A stretch of 64,000 bases of DNA from Cyanobacteria bacterium GSL.Bin1 (GCA_009909085.1 JAAANX010000187.1:1-64000); one strand, 5' to 3'. Shown: positions 38,632 through 47,416, counted from the stretch's first letter. Numbers and translations are program-made. Notes: generated from the sequence alone by a model not told the origin.

Positions 38632-39459
38632 ATGAAAAATCGCAAAATTTCCAGTTTTTTGAGTCTTGGTATTGTCTCTTTACTATTCCTAACTGGATGT
38701 GAAAGTCCTGAAACCAGTCAATTAGAAAATTCGAGTCAAGAAACTACTGCTAACCAATTAACGGTATCCGCAGCAGCAAGCCTGCAAGATGTCATGAAGG
38801 CGATCAAACCCCTTTACGAAGAAGCCTATCCCGACCGAGAAATTGTTTATAATTTTGCCTCTTCGGGGTCGCTGCAACGCCAAATTGAACAAGGCGCACC
38901 TGTAGATGTATTTATCTCTGCTGCGGTTGATAAAATGGATGCCCTTGCAGAAAAAGATTTAATCATCACTGAAACGCGACGCGATCTATTAAAAAATCAA
39001 ATGGTTTTAGTGATTCAAGAAGGCAATAAAGCCCGTATAAATATCACTGATTTTGAAGATTTGAATACAGAAAAAGTTAACTTAATTGCACTGGGAGAAC
39101 CCGAAAGTGTCCCTGCGGGAAGATACGCCCAAGACGTCTTAAATTCCTTCAATATTGCCGATAAAGTCAATGCGAAAGCCGTTTATGGCAAAGATGTCCG
39201 TCAAGTATTAAATTATGTCGCAACGGGAAATGTGGAAGCAGGGATTGTCTATCGCACCGATGCGCAAGTTTCTGATAACGTGGAAATTATCGCCACTGCA
39301 CCGGAAGAGAGTCATTCTCCTGTTATTTATCCCATTGCGGTGATTAAAGATAGCGATACCCCAGAAACTAGCAAAGAATTAATCCAATTTTTAACCACAG
39401 AAGAAGCCCAAGTCGTCTTTGAAGACTATGGATTTGTTCCAGTGACTAATAATCAGTAA
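38632..39459 (+). CDS. modA: molybdate ABC transporter, substrate-binding lipoprotein
   Basis: 275 residues. Lipoprotein signal ending LFLTGC; ModA motifs LTVSAAASLQDVMKAIKP, NFASSGSLQRQIEQGAPVD (anion-binding Ser residues) and AGIVYRTDA. Captures molybdate for nitrogenase. modBC lies 1.26 kb downstream, separated by a toxin-antitoxin pair and a methyltransferase. GGAG precedes the ATG. Confidence 0.93.
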   Translation: MKNRKISSFLSLGIVSLLFLTGCESPETSQLENSSQETTANQLTVSAAASLQDVMKAIKPLYEEAYPDREIVYNFASSGSLQRQIEQGAPVDVFISAAVDKMDALAEKDLIITETRRDLLKNQMVLVIQEGNKARINITDFEDLNTEKVNLIALGEPESVPAGRYAQDVLNSFNIADKVNAKAVYGKDVRQVLNYVATGNVEAGIVYRTDAQVSDNVEIIATAPEESHSPVIYPIAVIKDSDTPETSKELIQFLTTEEAQVVFEDYGFVPVTNNQ

Positions 39460-39497
39460 TCAATCTTTCCAAAACCTAATCGAATCTTTAGTTGTAA

Positions 39498-39752
39498 TCA
39501 ATGATTTTGATTCAATTCTTCTCTAACGACTCTCCGTAGGGTTTCTTCCAACGATTCGCGGTTTTCTTCAATATATTGCCGTAATGCTTCATTAATCAAC
39601 GCTTGATAGTCTCCACCTCCTGAAAGATGGACTGAGCGCCGAAACCAATCCAAAATATCATTGTCAATAGAAATGGTGATGCGAGTTTGTCTTGATGGGG
39701 TTGGGTCGATTGCCCCTCGTTTTCCTTGACTAAAATCATATTCTGCTTCCAT
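39498..39752 (-). CDS. brnA: BrnA-family antitoxin
   Basis: 84 residues with a ribbon-helix-helix core, TRITISIDNDILDWFRR, and ALINEALRQYIEE. It follows brnT by two bases on the same strand, the standard toxin-first order. As in the family it should bind its own promoter and neutralise BrnT. Inserted between modA and modBC on the opposite strand. Confidence 0.87.
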   Translation of the reverse strand: MEAEYDFSQGKRGAIDPTPSRQTRITISIDNDILDWFRRSVHLSGGGDYQALINEALRQYIEENRESLEETLRRVVREELNQNH

Positions 39753-39754
39753 CG

Positions 39755-40021
39755 CTATCCCTCCTGATATTGTTGTTGTTCTTTCCGAGTTGCTTTCCGC
39801 GCTGAAATGAGACGAATTTCATCACCACGCACAGTATAAACAACGACCAAAACCCTTCCTAAAGCATCTATCCCAATGGTGACATATCGTTCTTCCTCAA
39901 ATCGTTCATCAAAAATTGTAATTGCTAAATCATCTTTAAAAATGGATACTGCATCAGCAAAATCAATACCATGTTTTTTGAGGTTACCAGTTGCCTTTTT
40001 ATTGTCCCATTGATATTTCAT
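39755..40021 (-). CDS. brnT: BrnT-family RNase toxin
   Basis: 88 residues: WDNKKATGNLKKHGIDFADA, the conserved BrnT N-terminus, and RLISARKATRKEQQ with the catalytic His/Arg region. RelE-like fold ribonuclease. Upstream of brnA. No inverted repeat suggesting a larger mobile element is evident around the pair. Confidence 0.87.
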   Translation of the reverse strand: MKYQWDNKKATGNLKKHGIDFADAVSIFKDDLAITIFDERFEEERYVTIGIDALGRVLVVVYTVRGDEIRLISARKATRKEQQQYQEG

Positions 40022-40134
40022 TTCAATTGGAAAGTGTACATTACTGGTAGATTTTAATCGGTCTCAGTAGAAGCGCGATCGCGCCATTGAGTAACCCAGT
40101 TGCTGATAGATAACTAATAACATCACCAATCACC

Positions 40135-40722
40135 ATGACTAAAACAAAACGCGACTGGAAAAATTACTACAAAGCAATTGGAGAACGTCCACCGAGAAAG
40201 ACAATTTTAACCGCCCTTGCTAACTTTGAAAAACCGGGATTTGCCATCGACCTCGGCTGTGGAACTGGGAGAGATACCGTCCCAATTTTAGAACAAGGTT
40301 GGACGGTTTTAGCGATTGATAAAGAACCAGAAGCCATTGCCAAATTACAAGCAAAATTTGCCGATCATCCCCAACTCACGACTCAAGTTTCTACCTTTGA
40401 AAATTTACAAATTGCTCAACCGGTTGACTTGATTAATGCCAGTTTTTGCCTCCCTTTTTGTTCTCCTGAAGCCTTTCCTAGCCTCTGGAATCAAATCTTT
40501 AATGCTTTAAAGAATGGGGGAAGAGTTTGCGGACATTTATTCGGCGATCGCGATTCGTGGCAAGACGGCGGTTTAATTCATTGTCAGACTCGTTCCCAAG
40601 TGGAAACCTTACTCCAGCCCTACGAGATTGAACTCCTCGAAGAAGAAGAACATCCCGGAACAACCCCTCTCGGAGAAGACCGCTACTGGCACATTTTTCA
40701 CATCGTCGCGAAAAAACCATGA
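40135..40722 (+). CDS. class I SAM-dependent methyltransferase
   Basis: 195 residues. SAM-binding motif AIDLGCGTGRDTVPILEQG and acidic strand-2 end (LAIDKEPEA); TehB-like fold. Substrate unknown. Its stop overlaps the modBC start by four bases (ATGA), so it is translationally coupled to molybdate transport, which is odd for a methyltransferase. Confidence 0.85.
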   Translation: MTKTKRDWKNYYKAIGERPPRKTILTALANFEKPGFAIDLGCGTGRDTVPILEQGWTVLAIDKEPEAIAKLQAKFADHPQLTTQVSTFENLQIAQPVDLINASFCLPFCSPEAFPSLWNQIFNALKNGGRVCGHLFGDRDSWQDGGLIHCQTRSQVETLLQPYEIELLEEEEHPGTTPLGEDRYWHIFHIVAKKP

Positions 40723-42551
40723 CTGATTTTTCTCCCATCTGGATCTCCCTGAAAACAGCCATCACGGCAACCCTGATTACATTTTTTATGGGTATCGCGA
40801 TCGCGCGGTGGATGCTAGGCAATAAAGGAAAAGGTAAGGGATTTCTAGAAGGGATTTTAACTGCCCCCTTAGTGCTTCCACCAACCGTCGTCGGGTTTTT
40901 ATTACTCCTTTTACTCGGAAAAAACGGCTTCCTCGGTCAACTTTTAGATGCCTTTGGGGTGAGAATTATTTTCTCTTGGTGGGCAACGGTTATCGCTTCG
41001 ACTGTGGTTGCCTTTCCCTTAATGTATAAAACTGCCTTTGGGGCATTTAAGCAAATTGATGGCAATCTCATCGCCTGTGCGCGCACGCTTGGGGCATCAG
41101 AATGGACGATATTTTGGCGGATTCTGTTACCGTTAGCCAAACCCGGGTTAATTGCCGGAACTTTACTGGCCTTTGCCCGGGCTTTGGGGGAATTTGGGGC
41201 AACCTTAATGTTAGCGGGGGCAATTCCAGGAAAAACGGAAACCATCCCTATAGCCATCTTTCTAGCAGCGGAAGGCGGATCAATGGATCGCGCCTTGATG
41301 CTAGTTGTAATCATGCTGGTAATTTCCCTGGGCGTGATTACTGCTGTAAATTATTGGACCCATGACAAGCCCAATTATGCCTCTCATCATCCCTTGACTC
41401 CCTTGTTTGCTAAGTTATCCAGTCGCGCTGCCTCCAAACGCAAACCGGTAAAAAAAACGCCCTTACCCCCAGCGCCCATTGAATTAATCGTTGAAATCAA
41501 AAAACAACTCTCCGATCTCGATCTCGATGTTGCCTTTACCACCAACCAAACTCCACTCGGCTTACTGGGTGCATCCGGTGCCGGAAAAAGTACCCTTGTC
41601 CGCTGCATTGCTGGATTGGAAACCCCAGATCAGGGGAAAATTATCTTAAATGGGCGGGTGTTATATGATTCCGAAAGAGGGATTAATCTGCCGCCGCGCG
41701 ATCGCGCTTGTGGGTTTTTATTCCAAAACTATGCCCTGTTTCCTCACCTCACTGTCACGGAAAATATCGCCTTTGCCATGGCAAAAGGAAAACCGCATCG
41801 GGAAATCAAGCAGGAAGTAGAAAAAGCCTTAATTGCCGTCAATTTAGAAGGCATGGGCAATCGCTATCCGGGGGAACTCTCAGGCGGGCAACAGCAGCGA
41901 GTAGCACTCGCTAGGGCAACAATCAATCAACCGGATATCTTACTCCTCGATGAACCTTTTTCCGCTTTAGATACTTATTTGCGCGATCGACAAGAAAAAC
42001 TGCTGCGCCAAAACCTCAGTTACTATCAAGGGGTTACCCTCTTTATTACCCATAATCTAGAAGAAGCCTATCGCGTTTGTCCTAACTTACTAATTGTGGA
42101 TGATGGTAAAGTAATTGCCAATGGGTCAAAACAAGACATTTTTGAACGTCCCCCCAACTGGCGCACTGCCCAACTTACTGGCTGTAAGAACTTCTCTCGT
42201 GCCGTGGCTTCCGCTCAAAATCAGATTCGCGCGATCGACTGGGATTGTACCCTCGATGTCATTGAACCGATCCCGCCCTCTCTAGAATATGTCGGTCTTC
42301 GCGCCCACCAATTCATCTTTCCCGACACAGAAGAAGAAAGCAATACGTTTCCCTGCTGGCTAGCGACGGTTAGCGAAACCCAACACCGCATGACTCTCTA
42401 TCTCAAGTTAAATCAACCGGCAAACCATCCCGATGACTATCACTTGCAGGCAGAAGTGTTTAAGGAAAAGTGGCAAGAATTAAAAGCCCGTCCCTTTCCT
42501 TGGCCAATCCAACTTTCGGAATTACGATTAATGTTGTTATCCCGTCTTTAA
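40719..42551 (+). CDS. modBC: ModBC fusion: molybdate permease plus ATPase
   Basis: 610 residues. Residues about 1-220 are ModB (APLVLPPTVVGFLLL, EAA loop ALGEFGATLMLAG). After a Lys/Pro linker, residues about 255-490 are ModC: Walker A GASGAGKST, LSGGQQQRVALARA, LLLDEPFSALD. The last 120 residues are divergent, without a clear Mop domain. One chain supplies permease and ATPase, a fusion known in cyanobacteria. Partner of modA. Confidence 0.93.
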   Translation: MTDFSPIWISLKTAITATLITFFMGIAIARWMLGNKGKGKGFLEGILTAPLVLPPTVVGFLLLLLLGKNGFLGQLLDAFGVRIIFSWWATVIASTVVAFPLMYKTAFGAFKQIDGNLIACARTLGASEWTIFWRILLPLAKPGLIAGTLLAFARALGEFGATLMLAGAIPGKTETIPIAIFLAAEGGSMDRALMLVVIMLVISLGVITAVNYWTHDKPNYASHHPLTPLFAKLSSRAASKRKPVKKTPLPPAPIELIVEIKKQLSDLDLDVAFTTNQTPLGLLGASGAGKSTLVRCIAGLETPDQGKIILNGRVLYDSERGINLPPRDRACGFLFQNYALFPHLTVTENIAFAMAKGKPHREIKQEVEKALIAVNLEGMGNRYPGELSGGQQQRVALARATINQPDILLLDEPFSALDTYLRDRQEKLLRQNLSYYQGVTLFITHNLEEAYRVCPNLLIVDDGKVIANGSKQDIFERPPNWRTAQLTGCKNFSRAVASAQNQIRAIDWDCTLDVIEPIPPSLEYVGLRAHQFIFPDTEEESNTFPCWLATVSETQHRMTLYLKLNQPANHPDDYHLQAEVFKEKWQELKARPFPWPIQLSELRLMLLSRL

Positions 42552-42657
42552 ATCAGGTGAGAGACATAGCTGTAATTGGCTGTTGGCGAATCAACCAAAC
42601 ACCTAATAACAAAGCTAAAATATGTCCCTCCCTCAGCGTGAAGATAACGAAAAAGAG

Positions 42658-44265
42658 TTACGCCTCAATTTGTAAAATCTTCTGCAACTTAATCCGGTCG
42701 TTTAACTTGGCAGAAAAGCGACCATTTTCTAAATCTCGAATCCAACTTTGGCTTTTATCGAGATATTGGGCTAACTTTCTTTGACTGAGGCCTAAGCGTT
42801 TTCTGGCACTGGCAATTTGTTCGGCACTCAAGGGGAAAGCTTTCTGCTTGCGATGTTTATGACGGGTTTTTTGTTGTTTCTTGTTTTCCCAATGCGAGAG
42901 TTGTTCATCCCATTCTGGGGGCAATTCAAATTTCAGAATTCGTGCTTTCATCAGTAAATTCCATTTTCCCCGGGGGGCAGCATCAGTAATACGAGTATCA
43001 TTACAGGCATCGTTAATCCAAAACTCCATTGCCTCATCTGCATCATCAGGAATATCGCTTAATCTTGCCCACAATGGCTGAATATTTGTTGGATAAGTAA
43101 CCGGATCAAAAACTGGTTTGATGCCATATTCATTCAGCGATTCTAGGTCACTTTCAAATTTCCGCATCAGTCGTTTGCGGGGTTCTCGACTGAACGTCGC
43201 TTCTTTGACTTTATCCTCCCCGTAGGCAACATACATCAATTTCGGAACTGTAATCCGTTGTTCTCTGCCCATTTTCGCTTTGAACAACAGCCACAGCATC
43301 ATGCGAACTGCCCCTTCATGTTGATGCCAAATCGTCATTACAGTTGAAAGAATAAACTTGGGCAAAGTGCCATATTGATAGAAGGCAACAGATTTTTTAT
43401 ATCCCTGTTTGTTGAGGAAATACTCTGCCCAAGCACCGGCTTTAATCTTAAAGGTCATGCCCACTAAATGCTTATAACCTTGGGCATCTTCCTGAAAGTG
43501 ATTTTCGATGCCCATCAGATGCCAAATCCGGTCTTTTGCCACCGAAAATGCCTTAATTTTCCCTTGTCGCGGCCAATCAATGGCAGTTAGTAGTTTACAG
43601 GGTTGTTGAACTAGAGATTTAATCAAACTCAGTTTGGTGGCTTTATTCAGGTCTTTGCGTTTATCTAACCCTAAATAAGCTTCAATTTGCTTATTGTCAA
43701 TGGCAAACTCTTGTTCCCAGGGGCGCTCGATCGCGACGGCATAAGCAGCAAAAATCAGATGCAAACAAGCCGCCCGCATATCCATTCCTTCTACTGTTGG
43801 TACCGCTTCAATCGAGTTGAGAATCTTGGGATCATTGGACACCACATCATTCGTTAGCCAAAAGTCAATTTTCCCTTTGCCTTGTTTCACCGGACGTTGA
43901 AAATAAAGTTGGTCGTCTTTATTCGTTTGCCAGGATACGGCTGACCCTTTTGCTAAAATATTGCAGGCTTCCCAAACCACCATTGCCGTCGCCATGGGAT
44001 TGGTTTGACCATTGGCAAACAGACCATGCGTATTTAAGACGCGGGGTTCAGCTTTATATCTGCCTTTTTTGGCAGGTAAGGGTAAGGGTAAATGATCCGG
44101 ACAACTACTCACACACAGCGGATTCTGATTTTTATCCTCACAGTGGTTACACAGCGTCGGTTCCACCCAATATTCCTCTTTGCCATCGAGTTGAATTGCC
44201 CCTGTTGGACATTCGGGCAAACAGATACCGCAATGAGTACAATTTTTCGGAATGGTATAAGACAT
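42658..44265 (-). CDS. cnfR: CnfR/PatB, master activator of nif genes
   Basis: 535 residues. Two N-terminal [4Fe-4S] motifs (CTHCGICLPECPTGAI and CNHCEDKNQNPLCVSSCPDH), a long middle part, and a C-terminal helix-turn-helix (LGLSQRKLAQYLDKSQSWIRDLENG). Oxygen-labile clusters let it sense low O2 and turn on nif promoters. Unlinked in strand from its presumed targets. Its leader holds a perfect 13-bp inverted repeat at 44332-44373 and a GTAN8TAC site at 44449-44462. Confidence 0.93.
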   Translation of the reverse strand: MSYTIPKNCTHCGICLPECPTGAIQLDGKEEYWVEPTLCNHCEDKNQNPLCVSSCPDHLPLPLPAKKGRYKAEPRVLNTHGLFANGQTNPMATAMVVWEACNILAKGSAVSWQTNKDDQLYFQRPVKQGKGKIDFWLTNDVVSNDPKILNSIEAVPTVEGMDMRAACLHLIFAAYAVAIERPWEQEFAIDNKQIEAYLGLDKRKDLNKATKLSLIKSLVQQPCKLLTAIDWPRQGKIKAFSVAKDRIWHLMGIENHFQEDAQGYKHLVGMTFKIKAGAWAEYFLNKQGYKKSVAFYQYGTLPKFILSTVMTIWHQHEGAVRMMLWLLFKAKMGREQRITVPKLMYVAYGEDKVKEATFSREPRKRLMRKFESDLESLNEYGIKPVFDPVTYPTNIQPLWARLSDIPDDADEAMEFWINDACNDTRITDAAPRGKWNLLMKARILKFELPPEWDEQLSHWENKKQQKTRHKHRKQKAFPLSAEQIASARKRLGLSQRKLAQYLDKSQSWIRDLENGRFSAKLNDRIKLQKILQIEA

Positions 44266-44331
44266 AGCAACTTCCCTTCGCAGACAATTTTTGTACAGAC
44301 AACACGAGACCAGGCCTCCAAAAGTTAAACG

Positions 44332-44373
44332 GGTTCAATAACAGCTTTTACTCAGTCAAACTGTTATTGAACC
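44332..44373. promoter_or_regulatory. perfect 13-bp inverted repeat upstream of cnfR
   Basis: GGTTCAATAACAG and its exact reverse complement are separated by 16 bases that include TACTCA (44349-44354), the hexamer repeated in the nifB and NafY-like control regions. It lies 67 bp upstream of the cnfR ATG. Could be an operator or a leader hairpin; no T-run follows on the minus strand. Confidence 0.75.
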
Positions 44374-44448
44374 ATCAGAAACTACACCGGCTTTAAGAAA
44401 AGGTGCTTGTTCTAACCGTAAGTCAAAAAAGCATGACATAATGAAACT

Positions 44449-44462
44449 GTATCTTCCTCTAC
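44449..44462. promoter_or_regulatory. NtcA-type site GTAN8TAC upstream of cnfR
   Basis: GTATCTTCCTCTAC fits GTAN8TAC exactly, 184 bp upstream of the cnfR start. It would place cnfR under nitrogen-stress control. A -10 box at the usual spacing is not obvious. Confidence 0.5.
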
Positions 44463-44673
44463 ATTTTCGATTTTGCTTTTTTCCTTACTGAGACTTTCGA
44501 GTTGACTCTTTACTCTTCCTTATTTCTATAAATATTGCTCGATATCGGCAGACAATTTTGTTAAATATGTTAGTTTTTAGCCGTTTTTAAGGATTCTTTA
44601 TAGTCTTTTAATTTTTTATTTAAAGTGAATCAAACAGATCATTGCTGCAAAATAAAACCTTACAATTGCTCTA

Positions 44674-44716
44674 GAGTTAATTCAATCTAATTCCCTAGAT
44701 TCGTCGTAATTAACTC
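44674..44716 (-). other. compound hairpin downstream of the RHH gene
   Basis: GAGTTAATT pairs with AATTAACTC (nine bases), and inside it AATCTA pairs with TAGATT, separated by small bulges. It lies 38 bp beyond the RHH stop codon. No T-run, so it may stabilise the message or be a weak terminator. Confidence 0.5.
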
Positions 44717-44753
44717 AAAGATAATCCAATATTCAACTGTGTCAAACTCTACT

Positions 44754-44918
44754 TTAGGGATCCTCTTTATGTCCGTTTTGAGCGGCTGCCTTAGTGCTAG
44801 GCGTCCACTCTCGAATCAGTTGCCGAACCACATCATTCATGGAAATATGAAGTTCTTCACAATAACTTTTGAGCTTGAAATATTCTGCTTCTGTTAATCT
44901 CAAAGTAAATCTTTTCAT
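44754..44918 (-). CDS. 54-aa ribbon-helix-helix (CopG-like) DNA-binding protein
   Basis: Minus-strand ATG at 44918 to TAA at 44754. MKRFTLRLTEAEYFKLKSYC is an RHH strand and helix, followed by ISMNDVVRQLIREW, the second helix; the tail is polar. RHH proteins bind DNA as dimers and often repress themselves. Two tandem copies of a 30-bp element (44916-45009) overlap its start and promoter. No toxin gene is adjacent. Lies between cnfR and the NafY-like gene, so a nif link is possible. Confidence 0.75.
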   Translation of the reverse strand: MKRFTLRLTEAEYFKLKSYCEELHISMNDVVRQLIREWTPSTKAAAQNGHKEDP

Positions 44919-45009
44919 GGTATTAATATGACATCAATTTGGCATTCATTACGACTAGCAAGAAACGATTAAATGCCAACATGGTATTATTTTGACACCA
45001 TTTTGACAT
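44916..45009. repeat. tandem 30-bp elements at the RHH gene promoter
   Basis: CATGGTATTAATATGACATC and the following ten bases recur 64 bp upstream as CATGGTATTATTTTGACACC and following bases, 25 of 30 identical. Between them TTGGCATT (44939-44946) and AATGCCAA (44972-44979) form an inverted repeat. The layout fits operators for the RHH protein itself. Confidence 0.65.
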
Positions 45010-45147
45010 CGCTAAATTTTTAACCCAAAAATCATAGAAATGAAATTGAAAATAAACTTAGTGGTTTCAACCGTTGTTTTATTATCTTCTCTAACGGAAG
45101 TTTGATGGTAAGCATACAGTTGAAATTGATTGAATTAGTTAAGGATG

Positions 45148-45473
45148 TACTCAAAGCGCCTCCCTCTGACTTCGTAGGACTCGAAGCTTTAGTTAAGGAA
45201 AGAAGGGTCAGTATTTTCGGGGTCTGGGATGAGTATTCATAGGTAAAACGACTAGTATTTTTAACAAAATTGCACTCTGGTCATCCCAACTGATTGGAGC
45301 GTAAAGATAAAAGGTCAATCTCTGATCCTGTCGGGAGTAGCTGCTCTGATTCGATTTTGGATGAGTATCATCATAATTTGTTGGTTTCCCGTAGGGTGGC
45401 AAAAAAATGCTCGTCCCTTGTGCCAAACCGAATTTGTATTCCTGATTTGAAAACCGTTTGAGAAAGATGAGTA
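45148..45473. promoter_or_regulatory. TGAGTA-rich control region upstream of the NafY-like gene
   Basis: TGAGTA or TACTCA occurs at 45148, 45230, 45362 and 45468. The last, in AGATGAGTACCCTCTTG, nearly matches the reverse complement of the element at 19002 (AGAGGGTACTCAT). The gap from 44919 to 45571 has no convincing gene; a minus-strand frame here is rejected. These are probable CnfR sites by shared motif. Confidence 0.65.
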
Positions 45474-45571
45474 CCCTCTTGATCAATTTAATCTCAATCT
45501 CTAATGCCTCTTGTTTGATGAGGAGCTGTTATAAGTTCTATACAGACTGATTTTTGCTACAGGAGTTTCCC

Positions 45572-46255
45572 ATGCCAACCCCCTCTATTTCCAATGCAGT
45601 CGCCCTGAGAATTGCATTGGCATCTAAAAACTTGCCTCAGCTCTCTCTCCCCAATTTAATTACTGCTTTGCAAACCCAGCTTGATGATGAGGTAACGGAA
45701 ACATCACTAAGTCAACTAACAGTGACTCAATTAGAACAATCCTTGAGCAATTTTGAAGACGCAGAGATTGACCGCAGCACTCTCAAAGAAGTCCTCCGCA
45801 TCTTGTGGGGAGAAACTGATGAAGACCTACCGATCATCCCCTATCAAGAAGGAGATTTACCCCACTCAGTAAGAATTGCCGTGGCTTCTAATACGGGAGA
45901 AGAACTGGATGGACATTTTGGATCCTGCCATCGTTATTTGATTTATCAGTTAGCAGTGGATCAGATGCAATTGATTGATGTCAGATCGGCAATTGAAGCC
46001 GATTTCGCCAAAGATAAAACAGAATTTCGCGTGAACTTAATTAAAGATTGTGCCTTGGTTTACCTGGTTGCCATCGGTGGACCGGCAGCAGCAAAAGTCA
46101 TCCAAGCCAATATTTACCCCATGAAGAAAGAAGAAGGAGGCGCCGCCAGAGAGCATTTAGCGGCTCTGCAACAGGTACTTGCTACTTCTCCACCCCCTTG
46201 GTTAGCCAAAGCCCTCGGTTTAAAGCGCAAGCAACCCCTGGTCAATACGAACTAA
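45572..46255 (+). CDS. NafY-like FeMo-co binding protein (NifX fold with N-terminal domain)
   Basis: 227 residues from ATG at 45572 with AGGAG about seven bases upstream. The N-terminal part (1-95) is helical, like the NafY N-terminal domain. The C-terminal part (SVRIAVASNTGEELDGHFGS, KDCALVYLVAIGGPAAAKVI) is the NifX/NafY cofactor-binding fold with the HFG motif. Probably holds FeMo-co or escorts apo-NifDK. Stands alone behind four TGAGTA motifs. Confidence 0.85.
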   Translation: MPTPSISNAVALRIALASKNLPQLSLPNLITALQTQLDDEVTETSLSQLTVTQLEQSLSNFEDAEIDRSTLKEVLRILWGETDEDLPIIPYQEGDLPHSVRIAVASNTGEELDGHFGSCHRYLIYQLAVDQMQLIDVRSAIEADFAKDKTEFRVNLIKDCALVYLVAIGGPAAAKVIQANIYPMKKEEGGAAREHLAALQQVLATSPPPWLAKALGLKRKQPLVNTN

Positions 46256-46361
46256 TCGGTGATCCATTTTGTGTTTAAGGATGAGGGTGCTGAAATTGTC
46301 TCCCTTGTCTTCCTTGTCTTCCTGATCTCCTCTGACTGCTCCTTGCCAAACTAACAGACAA

Positions 46362-47414
46362 CTAGAGTTCTTCCGCATCTTCCCAATCTTTACACCATTC
46401 CTGTAAATCTTGATTCTGTTGTCGTCGCGAGTCCCGACGGTACTTTTTACGCTCTAAACGCGGTTCGTAGCGACGTTCTCCTGAGCCTTTCATTTTGACT
46501 TTTAAACTCTCCTCCGCATCCGTTGTTTGTTCTCGCTCGATGGATTGCGCGATCGCGCTTTCTAGGAACTCTAAATAGTGCTCATACCGTTCCCAGTCGC
46601 CCCGCACGACACAGTTCGGTTCATCTCGATGCAAACAATCACTAAACTGACAGCTCTCCTGAGCTAGGCGTGCTCTGGCTTCAGGAAAATAGTGAGCTAA
46701 GGTGGCAGGCTCACAATTGAGATCCGGTTGATTAAAGCCTGGGGTATCCGCTAGCAACCCCCCCTCAGGCAAGTTAAATAACTCCACATGGCGCGTAGTA
46801 TGGCGTCCCCGTTGCAATTTTCCGGATACTGCACCCACCCGTAACTGCGCTTGGGGAATCAGGAGATTAATCAAACTCGACTTTCCCACCCCAGAAGGAC
46901 CGGCGAGAATAGTAATTTTATTCCGGAGTTGGTGCTGGAGTGCCTCTAAGCCAGCGCCCGTTTCCACACTGATCAAAAAGGGCGCATAGCCCCAGCCTTG
47001 CAAACGACGATTCCATTCCTGTTGTGCCTCTTCCGAAACCAACTCTTGCTTATTCAAGCACAAACATAAATCAATTCCCGTTGATTCGGCTTTCACTAAA
47101 AAACGGCTGAGCTGGAATGGTTCCAACGGCGGTTGGGCGAGAGCAAAAACAAGGACTAACTGATTAGCGTTAGCAACCGGTGGTCGATCGAGTTCCGTTT
47201 TGCGGGGAAAAACCTTGGTAATCACGCCTCGTTGATCCGTCCAATCCGGTTCTTCCACCACCACGCGATCGCCGACCATGACCTTCTGTCCAATTTTTTT
47301 CAAGCGCGATCGACGGGTACATAACAAGCGGGTTTCATCTGTGTCCAACTGTACCTGATAAAAGTTGGCTTGTACCGCAACCACAGTTCCTGTCAGTTGA
47401 TCTTGATCCGCCAT
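46362..47414 (-). CDS. rsgA: ribosome small-subunit maturation GTPase RsgA
   Basis: 350 residues: OB-fold (GTVVAVQANFYQVQLD), circularly permuted GTPase (G4 LNKQEL, then G1 GPSGVGKSSL and G3 DTPGFNQP) and a C-terminal zinc knuckle (CQFSDCLHRDEPNC). Checks 30S maturation. Last gene of the grpE-dnaK-dnaJ-tusA block, two bases after tusA. Confidence 0.94.
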   Translation of the reverse strand: MADQDQLTGTVVAVQANFYQVQLDTDETRLLCTRRSRLKKIGQKVMVGDRVVVEEPDWTDQRGVITKVFPRKTELDRPPVANANQLVLVFALAQPPLEPFQLSRFLVKAESTGIDLCLCLNKQELVSEEAQQEWNRRLQGWGYAPFLISVETGAGLEALQHQLRNKITILAGPSGVGKSSLINLLIPQAQLRVGAVSGKLQRGRHTTRHVELFNLPEGGLLADTPGFNQPDLNCEPATLAHYFPEARARLAQESCQFSDCLHRDEPNCVVRGDWERYEHYLEFLESAIAQSIEREQTTDAEESLKVKMKGSGERRYEPRLERKKYRRDSRRQQNQDLQEWCKDWEDAEEL

Positions 47415-47416
47415 AT

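Larger units (their letters stand above)
44266..44753. other. 488-bp AT-rich gap upstream of cnfR
   Basis: Contains the inverted repeat, the NtcA-like site and, toward the small RHH gene, a compound hairpin at 44674-44716. I see no coding frame. The central part (about 44500-44660) is AT-rich and otherwise featureless. Confidence 0.6.

Noticed and set aside
40719-42551. ModBC fusion as a novelty
   Set aside because: A single-chain ModB-ModC is already known in cyanobacteria, so it is annotated but not listed as a finding.
45208-45486. 92-residue minus-strand frame upstream of the NafY-like gene
   Set aside because: It runs through the TGAGTA-rich control region, has a random-looking composition and no family features.
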